The translations under genes were made by a program, and so were the position numbers. The notes below the pieces were generated by a model. That model was not told where the DNA came from. It searched no databases and saw only the letters and a program-made list of their open reading frames with translations. A stretch of DNA of 64,000 nt from Manduca sexta (taxonomy: Eukaryota; Arthropoda; Insecta; Lepidoptera; Sphingidae), in contig NC_051138.1 in assembly GCF_014839805.1 (NCBI RefSeq), positions 3,718,983 through 3,782,982 of the forward strand, given 5' to 3'. Below are positions 59,601-64,000 of the stretch, piece after piece (the stretch's first letter is position 1; each line of letters opens with the position of its first letter).

Positions 59601-61246
59601 CCAGCTTTTCGCCGCTGCATTCATTTAACTGGCACTCAGGGCTCCTTAGCGGAATGAACGAGGATTTTATGCTAAACTCATTGTAGATGCAAATGTCCAT
59701 GAAGTACGTGATTTATGCATGTTAGTTTGGGTTTTTAAGATAACAGTTATTAAAGAGGAGGTTAACGCGATTAATCTGACGTTGAAATAAAACTATGTTT
59801 CGGATTTTATCGCGGTTTTTTATATTCTAATCTTCTGACATTTCGCCTTAATTTCACACGAGGACTGCGCTGTTAGTCGTCCAAAAAGTTAAAGTTACAA
59901 TATCTACCTCTGTGCACACGTGTTCCTAGGTCCTTAAGGCAAACAAAAAACTGTTTACCCTGCATACGTATTTTTAAGCTGAAAAACAATGTTTATAATG
60001 TTAAAATATATTTGAAGATTTGATAACGATCCATAAAACAGAATGTGATGGACGTATCGCCACTCAGTATCTAGACACAGAAACCTCATCTGGCAAATGG
60101 GAATTTTTACATCAACAGCGTAGTAGAAGCAGTCTAATGTAATTTTGTGGAAGTTTGCGGCAAACATTTTACAGTTTATTACATTTGAACCGGAGCCTTG
60201 TCGCGGACCGTGTCGCAGTTTTCATAAAAGTTTTTACGTTTATAACCGCGATTCGGGTTCGGGAAGTGTCGCGACAACAAATGGCGTTTTTTACCTGACT
60301 TGCCGTTTATTTTTGCAAGCAACACGGCTTGTTTTACGATTGTACCTGTTATGCAAGTGGTAAAGCAGCCACTCACACAATAAAACCTCACGGGCTTTAT
60401 GAATATTTCGTTTGTATTGTAAACTAGCTGGAGCAAACATTTGCCAGTTAGCGACGACCTCTCCAGTTTGTTTTACTCCGCAAATATTTTTTAGTTAACA
60501 TTTTGGGATGGGAAAAAATTCGCTGTATATATTTTCTAAACTAGTGGAAGTGGTGCAAAATGAATACACGGAACATGTTTTTTTTTAAATCACTGATGTT
60601 TTTTATTGCGGGCACGGCAAAGTATTGCACCGCACACGGTCGTAAGTGCATGTGTGCTGTGTTTGAAATGTATTACGTTTTGTTTGACTAAAAATGTTTT
60701 CTGCATAAAATGACATAACATTTTCGTAGGGTTGTACTGTGTGCTGCGTTTACAATATGCAGACCGGCTCAACTAAAGTATTTCTATAAATTTATAGGAT
60801 GGCGGGACGTGCCAGTCTTGTTGCGTATCGTACCTACGTTGAGTGAGATTCCTAGAAGTACCAATAGTCTGCTGTGTCCCATCACCAATCATTTCGCTTC
60901 TAACACCTATGAATTTTTTATTATTAATAGTCGCTGATAATTCCTAAGCATCTTTTTATTTTTTTTTATTTGTCTTCTGCTGTAGAACTCACATTATTGC
61001 ATGGTTGACGGTTATATTGTGCCGCCGCTGTTAGTTCATATTTAATTGGTATACTTACGTAAGTACTGAGTCCGGCAAGAGGTACTCCGTTAGCAGACAG
61101 CAGGAGATCTCTGGGGGCCAGCCTCCCAGTGCGCCACGCTGGTTGTGGGGGGTACAGCCTTCGTATCCTCACTAGACCGCCGCCGCCGCACACCGACATG
61201 CCAAGACCGCGGCCATCCTTCTCTACTACTACTGTGAAGGTGTTTT
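38499..61246 (-). CDS. PTPN13/FRMPD2-like multi-PDZ scaffold, 3' part of gene
   Basis: At least nine exons encode three PDZ domains, which bind short C-terminal peptides and usually organise cortical or junctional complexes. PDZ1 (61246-56605) has RGLGMSV in the binding loop. PDZ2 (48097-45881) has GSLGFTL, SDGRIQPGDRI and VNDTPMSNMSHAEAV, closely like the fourth PDZ of PTPN13. PDZ3 (39162-38499) has SRLGFSV and VNDENVTSM. A charged, Ser/Pro-rich linker separates PDZ2 and PDZ3. The protein ends RPPNAQ, eight residues after the last PDZ strand, so there is no tyrosine phosphatase domain, as in FRMPD2. Upstream exons, including any FERM region, are outside the window. Exon 48097-47946 has a 1-bp frameshift, so the gene as given does not read through. 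The family call is from remembered PDZ signatures. Confidence 0.78.
38893..38955. repeat. Short 3' relic of a non-LTR element
   Basis: TCGCTTACCATCAGGCGAAC, then AAGCTCGTCTGGTCAAGC and an AATAAAAAATAA end look like the conserved tail of lepidopteran LINE families. It is only about 60 bp, in the intron before the last PDZ exon. Confidence 0.45.
39007..39162 (-). CDS. PDZ gene exon: first half of PDZ3
   Basis: The exon is bounded by CTATTCCAG|ATA and TTGCAG|GTATTG, with 52 codons. IVTVELNRGWNSRLGFSV forms strand 1, the binding loop and strand 2; ISAVYNDSVAARDGRLRRGD is the usual strand 3 to helix 1 segment. Confidence 0.92.
39567..39775. repeat. Dispersed repeat, copy A
   Basis: The sequence from GGGATAGTGACCATCGTACA through ACAGGCCGGCATAATTGT to CATCAGGTGCAGTGGG aligns by eye along its length with 45369-45575. 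Both lie in PDZ-gene introns. No coding capacity; the class is not assigned. Confidence 0.65.
39835..39995 (-). CDS. PDZ gene exon: Lys/Glu-rich linker
   Basis: The exon is bounded by TTTTTACAG|GC and CCTACG|GTGAGT, with 53 codons. It includes NGLKKWKAVALSPDNERKAK and KPKEVDTVQKENVKPE; charged and probably disordered. It ends in phase 0, matching the PDZ3 exon. Confidence 0.87.
40463..40711 (-). CDS. PDZ gene exon: acidic linker
   Basis: The exon is bounded by GTATTCCAG|TA and GATGATG|GTATGT, with 82 codons. It reads PPHGYELNNLDNDTLDAPSV, then an Asp/Ser-rich stretch ending SNDGTSSDANRDD. It has no fold that I recognise; it is probably disordered. Confidence 0.85.
41782..41970 (-). promoter_or_regulatory. 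CpG-rich patch with donor, candidate internal promoter of the PDZ gene
   Basis: A GC- and CpG-rich block lies inside an intron of otherwise AT-rich DNA. On the minus strand it contains a CCAAT box (CAGCCAATAG), an ATG in AAGATGGCGCGG followed by a short frame that stops within 20 codons, and then an excellent donor, TTGACAG|GTGAGA, ending at 41782. This fits an alternative first exon that would make a short form with the acidic linker and PDZ3 only. It is inference; an exon of another transcript is possible. Confidence 0.4.
42282..42712. mobile_element. hAT-like MITE
   Basis: The left end reads CAGGGCCGGATTAA and the right end, reversed, reads CCAGGACCGGATTAGG, 430 bp away. CAGGGCCGGATTA-type ends are typical of some hAT-like elements. 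No clear 8-bp target duplication was seen and there is no coding capacity. Confidence 0.5.
43144..43285 (-). CDS. PDZ gene exon: linker, two competing acceptors
   Basis: The donor AACG|GTAAGC fits the next exon. There are two acceptors: TTCTTCAG before 43285 and GAAGCAG before 43274. Only 43274 keeps the frame with both neighbours (131 bp), giving SIDVVRLGSSSAHPGRSRW. Starting at 43285 enters a different, plausible frame (EAVSMLCDLAARRLTP) that hits a stop near AAGTTCCGAAAC. Either 43274 is the true start, or this is a second exon with a 1-bp loss. Confidence 0.72.
43404..43614. repeat. Two-copy tandem duplication, about 115 bp
   Basis: TTCACGGAATCC followed by TAAAAT..ATTGGATAGTA and ATTCACATTACTTTCAAAGA occurs twice, starting near 43411 and 43525. 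The copies differ by scattered changes and one short deletion. AT-rich and intronic; no other feature seen. Confidence 0.75.
45369..45575. repeat. Dispersed repeat, copy B
   Basis: Same family and orientation as 39567-39775, sharing CAGGCCAGCATAATTGTG, GTCGACATTC and CATCAGGTGAAGTGGGG. Some upstream sequence (from about 45300) may also belong. Confidence 0.65.
45881..46068 (-). CDS. PDZ gene exon: second half of PDZ2
   Basis: The exon is bounded by TAACGCAG|GTT and CCGCTCAG|GTGAGT, with 62 codons plus two bases. VNDTPMSNMSHAEAVAFLRA and VRLRLYRD finish PDZ2; a Pro/Ser linker (TPLSPMSPKEDAPTDSDAP) follows with possible SP phosphorylation sites. Confidence 0.9.
46485..46740 (-). mobile_element. 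tRNA-derived SINE, family 2
   Basis: On the minus strand it starts with TCGGTGGCGTAGTTGTAATG (A-box-like) and has a B box GGATTCGAATTCC at 46668-46656. The distal part, on the plus strand, carries GCCAATCTCAACGAAGATCA. Another copy is at 57727-58022 and a fragment at 50690-50722. Confidence 0.75.
47330..47520 (-). mobile_element. Helitron-related fragment
   Basis: On the minus strand, AAAACAAAGTCCCCGCCATG, then CTCAAAGTTTCC and GATAGTTTGAGAACCTGGGA follow the same order as the 9890-10060 part of the Helitron at 9084-10087. It is a fragment with no clear ends. Confidence 0.55.
47637..47880 (+). repeat. Dispersed non-LTR-type repeat fragment
   Basis: TGTCCCATTGCTAGGCACCG, then TTTAGGCCTTGTTCATCATG and TTTTCCTTCACTGTTAAAAC form a block found reversed at 51597-51775. 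This pattern recurs in Lepidoptera and I take it as the end of a non-LTR element. No coding capacity here. Confidence 0.6.
47946..48097 (-). CDS. PDZ gene exon: first half of PDZ2, frameshifted
   Basis: The exon is bounded by TTTTCGCAG|GAA and GTGGCG|GTAAGA. It reads EFDIVMTKVNGSLGFTLRK in one frame, then LGHYVRALVREPALSDGRIQ in another. Both halves are unmistakable PDZ sequence, and the exon is 152 bp where a multiple of three is required. The break lies in the purine run read as GAGGAAGAGGAC on the minus strand (about 48036-48048). One base is missing, through a sequence error or a real inactivating deletion. Confidence 0.85.
48440..49410 (-). mobile_element. Nonautonomous Helitron with 123-bp internal repeats
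   Basis: On the minus strand the 5' end is TCTATACTATTATATAAAGC at 49410, preceded by A. Five units carrying TAGCGTGATGATATATAGCC (plus-strand view) follow with about 123-bp spacing between 48779 and 49275. The 3' side has the GC-rich GCGGGCGGAGCCG near 48444-48460 but no clean CTRR end. It is the same family as 9084-10087, in opposite orientation. Confidence 0.82.
49411..49584 (-). mobile_element. Short Helitron joined head to tail with the next one
   Basis: On the minus strand the element starts TCTATACTAATAAAGCTG at 49584 and ends with a GC-rich CGCGGGCGGAGCGGCGAC then CTAA at 49414-49411. The next base is the T of the TC that starts the Helitron at 49410. At 174 bp it can only be nonautonomous. 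Confidence 0.75.
49868..50010 (+). repeat. Non-LTR 3' fragment, copy 1
   Basis: AGTGCAATGGAGTGCGACGC, then TTCAAAGTTCTGTGGTGTTA, GTTTATGGGCGCTCGTG and TCATCAGGCGAGCAGC, ending in AATAAAAAAG. The same order is seen at 50258-50395 and, more diverged, at 56222-56345. Confidence 0.6.
50258..50395 (+). repeat. Non-LTR 3' fragment, copy 2
   Basis: AGTGACGAGCGCAGGAGAGT, then TAATTCAAAGTTTTGTATGT, GTTTATGGGCGGTCGTA and GTGTCATTCAAATGCAATAA. It sits about 390 bp after copy 1 in the same orientation. Confidence 0.6.
50690..50722. repeat. SINE family 2 fragment
   Basis: GGCCAATCTCAACGGCGATC followed by AGTCAAGTACAC matches the distal part of the family 2 SINEs at 46485 and 57727. Confidence 0.45.
51160..51285 (-). 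mobile_element. Helitron 5' fragment
   Basis: On the minus strand, TAATATTATAAAGCTGAAGA followed by TTAGTTTGTTCGATCGCGCT matches the 5' leader of the Helitrons at 49410 and 49584. No 3' end is present. Confidence 0.6.
51597..51775 (-). repeat. Dispersed non-LTR-type repeat fragment, inverted copy
   Basis: It is the reverse complement of the 47637-47880 family, with AACAGTGAAGGAAAACATCG, AGGCCAGCATAGTGAAC and GTGCCCAGCAGTGGGACTGT. The two copies form an inverted pair about 4 kb apart. Confidence 0.6.
52983..54960 (+). mobile_element. RTE-type LINE, 5'-truncated, with target duplication
   Basis: The element is flanked by a perfect 11-bp direct repeat, ATTCCAAATCC (52972-52982 and 54961-54971), and ends in an (ATT)n tail after AGTGAATAAAGGC. 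It therefore inserted by target-primed reverse transcription. It keeps reverse transcriptase but lacks the apurinic endonuclease domain, so it was truncated on insertion. It lies in a PDZ-gene intron, opposite to the gene. Confidence 0.88.
53017..54849 (+). pseudogene. RTE reverse transcriptase, truncated and frameshifted
   Basis: The main frame (about 53164-54849) carries the reverse transcriptase blocks in order: NNYRPICLMSNLYKVFSKII, EQAGFR, AFVDYNKAFDSLNH, GVRQGDPLSPNLFTAVLE and the active-site FADD (306-309 counted from 53176). The C-terminus ends WKKLGEAYVEGQPDQQTGC, typical of RTE-like elements. The upstream 53017-53163 segment is in another frame: a run of eight A at 53156-53163 marks a 1-base slip between them. 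No endonuclease domain. The copy is inactive as given. Confidence 0.88.
55288..55409 (-). CDS. Possible linker exon, boundaries and frame unresolved
   Basis: A GC-rich coding-like block follows a good acceptor (TTTTCCACAG). The frame fitting the previous exon (phase 0) stops after 28 codons at GCGTGA. Another frame gives a natural Ser/Arg/Asp-rich linker (SSATTSSSEGRGRREASP, then LPDLDRPLPVYD) but does not fit that phase, and no strong donor is present. Either an exon is missing between, a further small indel exists, or this is not an exon. Confidence 0.35.
56222..56345 (+). repeat. Non-LTR 3' fragment, copy 3
   Basis: TCGTGATGTCCAGCAGAGTG, TATAATTCAAAGTTCCAGGC and CTGTTTACGGCCGACC keep the motif order of the copies at 49868 and 50258, but the copy is more diverged. 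It lies just 3' of the exon that ends PDZ1. Confidence 0.5.
56605..56784 (-). CDS. PDZ gene exon: PDZ1 end and Pro-rich linker
   Basis: The exon is bounded by TTACTGCAG|GAA and ATGCCAG|GTAAAC, with 60 codons, phase 0 at both ends. EALEVLRTAAARVELRVCRPP closes PDZ1 (helix 2 and the last strand). A Pro/Thr-rich linker with PPEPPTPP and HPPPPTT follows, a possible SH3- or WW-domain ligand. Confidence 0.87.
57727..58022 (-). mobile_element. tRNA-derived SINE, family 2
   Basis: On the minus strand it has a B box GGATTTGAATCC at 57958-57947 and an A-box-like TGTTGTAATGCC. The distal end, in plus-strand view, carries TGTCAACGGCGATCAGCCAG. It has the same layout as 46485-46740 but is more diverged. 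Confidence 0.65.
58086..58192. repeat. Short tandem repeat, about 52-bp unit, two copies
   Basis: ACAACATTAAAAACACTAA, then CTTCGCAAGCAA recurs as ACAACATTAAAAATACTAA, then CTTCGTAAGCAA, followed by a third partial unit (GCGTTAAAAATGCTG). Intronic; no further role seen. Confidence 0.65.
61059..61246 (-). CDS. PDZ gene exon: first half of PDZ1
   Basis: The exon is bounded by GTCCTACAG|AA and ACTTAC|GTAAGT, with two bases and 62 codons. It reads FTVVVEKDGRGLGMSVCGG, then RTGRLAPRDLLLSANGVPL: binding loop, then the turn before strand 4. It is the first exon of this gene seen in the window, so PDZ1 may not be the first PDZ of the protein. Confidence 0.88.
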
Positions 61247-61259
61247 CTGTAGGACAAAC

Positions 61260-64000
61260 AAATACCGAACTTAATTTAGTTGCTATAAGACAAACATTTG
61301 TACTTAATTTTATGCCGATATGGCGAATATAATAGTGAATAATTATAGACTAATAATAATTATAAATAACAACAGTTGCAGATCCAAAAACTCGCAATTA
61401 TTCCCAGTTATTATTTTATTAAAGACTAGCAATGCATTTGCATTGTCAAAGTTATTAATAGTTTCTTGACCCTTTACCCGGTGGTAACGTGACATATTTA
61501 CTTAAACAATATCCTCGTTTGATACATAAACTAAAATGAATACACAAAGAAGAAAAACAACTTTTAGTAATAAAAATTCTTGAATATAAAATTGTCAATG
61601 AAGTAAACAAGCATGAATGGAGGCGTACGCTAAAATGGCAGAGTTAATGACTCGAATGCCAAACAGAGTTTATTGCATAATAAAAATTCACCAAAATAGA
61701 AATACAACGTGCTTTATCGATATACAGAGGTATAAATTCTGCGCAAGAGACCGTCGGGGATTGTTCTATTCTCAACTAATATGATACTTAAACAAAAAGA
61801 AATAAACATGCGAAGGATGTTGTCGATTTAAACCGGATAGGGAGCGGATGAATGCGGCATTACAAAGACTATAGAAAATCTTATAAAATATTTATTCACG
61901 TGATTTTTGTTAAGCGAGGAAGTTCTTTTATCTAACGGGGAACAGGTTGTGAGCGCTGTTTCGTTGTTTGTATAGAGCTCTATTTTGCTTGAATATTAAT
62001 TTTACGTTACACTTTTCCATTGTTGGATGTCAAGAAACTGAGCAGTTCTTTTCTGGTTTGTACGCGAGAATATAACGCCATTCGACGAGCGATATGTTCA
62101 TGTACTGTCAATTCTATAAAAGAATGATAATATGTTTCTTATTTCTGATTTAGTCTATCTTACAAAATATAAGTTCTAAACATGCGTATAAAATTTATAT
62201 CCTCGTTATTACTTTCGGTCCACGCACGCCATCATTCCTTAGACTTAAGTATTAAAATCGATGTTTTAACTAAGTAGAAGGCAATTCTATTTACGTCCAC
62301 TGGTAACCTGGCGTTAAAGGTACCGTGGTATTATATTACAAGCCCACGTTTTCAATGCCAGACATATTAAAGAGCGTACCAACAGACCTTGGGGACCAGG
62401 TGTTTTCGCAAAGCGAACGGCAGCCTGAGGTGTTTAGCTGTACTAAGCATTGTTTATTCTGCTTTTGTGACTCGTACATTGTTTTATGGTAAATGGTATA
62501 AGGTTATATGGCATTATAACTAATCCCATTAACAATTCAAAAAATCAATAATCGCTATTAATTAATGTTTACTTATGTTTTTTTTTTATTTTCCTCTGCG
62601 ACAAATTTGACCCTGATTAAAAATGGTTTTGGTAGGGCCCTAAAAATATAATCATCGGGATAATTGTAGTTACTGCCTCGGTGGCGTAGTTGTATTGCAT
62701 GCCCGGTACAATAGCGCTCTGAGGTCCTGGGTTCGACTCCCAGGTTGGGCAAAGTGATATTTGGGTTTTTCTGCTCAGTATCAGCCCAGAGTCTGGAATT
62801 TGTGCCCGATATGGCGATAGGCTCGCCCCCTATCACATCATGCGACGGAACATACTTGGCGAAAAGTGGGTGCCCTAGTTGCGCCTCTGCATACCCCTTC
62901 GGGGATAAATGCGTGATGTTATGTATGTATGTATGTACCAATTATTCAAATTATTGTATCAATGTAAGACAATCCCTACAGCTTCATATGGATTTTTATT
63001 GCATACCTAATTAATTACATAGCATAGCGTCATGGTAATTTAGTATTTTTTTTTTAATTAAAAAAATTTTTTTTTTTCTTCCACGTCACTTGCTTTTCAG
63101 TATTTTCGATTTTCAGGTAATCATCACTAAATATGGTTTCTTGTATTTCCTTCGTATTTGCTAGCAGTAATTACGTACGTACGCGTTGAAACTACCTCCA
63201 TTTGCCGATGATTAATATCGTATTTCGACTAGATGGATACGCTCGGTCAATTTGAGCCCCTTTTGCGTCTGTAACGGACATCGGAGGGACCTCGACATGA
63301 ATAATGCATCGAGTCCATACCGACAGCTTCGAATTCAAAATTATTTAATCAATTTCTGTGTTTTTGAATTTTTTCTATCGGGTTTAATTTCGTCAAAGAA
63401 TCGTAATTGGGGCCCTGATTTTCATTTGCTATATAAAAATTATTTCTTTTTGTTGGACAAGGTTTTGATTACATTACTTAATTATGCGATATTCTTCATG
63501 ATTTTGTTTCCTTTTCTTATAATTGAATTAACAAATTATCCATCAAATCTCATATTCTTATATCAGTGAGTATACACTATGGTAAAGTTATACGCAATAT
63601 TTAAGAAATTGTGATATCAAGCTTAAAGTAAATATTTTGCCCGTATACATCGATATATATAGCCCCTTTAAAGGCTGTTATTGTATGTTTCTTGCTAATG
63701 CAAGTTATTAAAAGCAATATCAGAAGATTGCCACGTACCGTGTAGTACACTTGCCTACAATACATGTAACTAAAAGTTTGCCGTGTTAAAACTCCGCCCT
63801 TCGCTAAAACCTCCATTGTTTCATCGTGAAAGGACAACAGCTGAGTGCACTAGTTCGTAGTTTCGATATTGGCAAAGTTGGCCAGTCACGAACTCGTACC
63901 GATCGGCCGTATTTAACAACAATCGTAATAGCTTCGTGCTTGTAATAGCGTTGGAACGTCATAGAAAAATGTGCTTTATGGCGAAGTGAATCACCGGTTT
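61260..64000. other. Noncoding right flank, probably PDZ-gene intron
   Basis: Apart from the SINE at 62672-62938 I see no PDZ, FERM or other coding block and no matching splice pair. Since the first PDZ1 exon starts inside a codon, this must be intron of the same gene. Confidence 0.6.
62672..62938 (+). mobile_element. tRNA-derived SINE, family 1, best-kept copy
   Basis: The head TGCCTCGGTGGCGTAGTTGT contains an A box and GGTTCGACTCC at 62730-62740 is a perfect B box. A body with CCTATCACATCATGCGACGG follows, and the element ends in (ATGT)n. No introns or CCA-type end, so it is a SINE and not a tRNA gene. Confidence 0.85.

Noticed and set aside
62672..62760. tRNA gene at the perfect B box
   Set aside because: There is no cloverleaf or acceptor-stem pairing that I can build, and the same head occurs with a SINE body and (ATGT)n tail.

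Overview
The window reads as nuclear DNA of a moth or butterfly (Lepidoptera). The evidence is AT-rich intronic and intergenic DNA, many short exons with canonical GT/AG borders, Helitron ends of the lepidopteran type (TC at one end, a GC-rich hairpin then CTAG before T at the other), tRNA-derived SINEs, and an RTE-type LINE ending in an (ATT)n tail. I assign the order from these repeats and from protein families remembered, not from a database search.

Two multi-exon genes lie in tandem on the minus strand. The first, 19400 to 4025, is the 5' part of a large classical-repeat cadherin, most like insect Cadherin-87A (related to CDH23). I could join 21 exons with matching phases into 1343 codons: a signal peptide, 11 complete extracellular cadherin (EC) repeats and part of a twelfth. 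The membrane segment and tail lie beyond the left edge. The second gene, 61246 to 38499, is the 3' part of a scaffold with three PDZ domains. Its PDZ order resembles PDZ3-PDZ5 of PTPN13 and FRMPD2, but it stops right after the last PDZ, with no phosphatase domain. Its upstream exons (perhaps a FERM region) lie beyond the right edge. One PDZ exon carries a 1-bp frameshift.

The most unusual structure is at 764-4024. The 3' end of cadherin exon 21 plus the first bases of its intron has been amplified into 24 full derived copies of a 134-bp unit (one copy is 137 bp) and a 42-bp partial copy. Every copy keeps the 5' splice site, all three minus-strand frames stay open across the array, and the plus strand carries a second good donor consensus at the same place. 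Only every third donor keeps the reading frame.

The 19 kb between the genes (19401-38498) has no supported coding exon. It holds SINE and MITE copies and a CpG-rich patch near 32.6-32.8 kb that could be the cadherin promoter or leader. PDZ-gene introns hold a 5'-truncated RTE LINE with an 11-bp target duplication and a fold-back palindrome at its 5' junction, two Helitrons joined head to tail, several SINEs, and a CpG-rich patch near 41.8 kb that could be an internal promoter.
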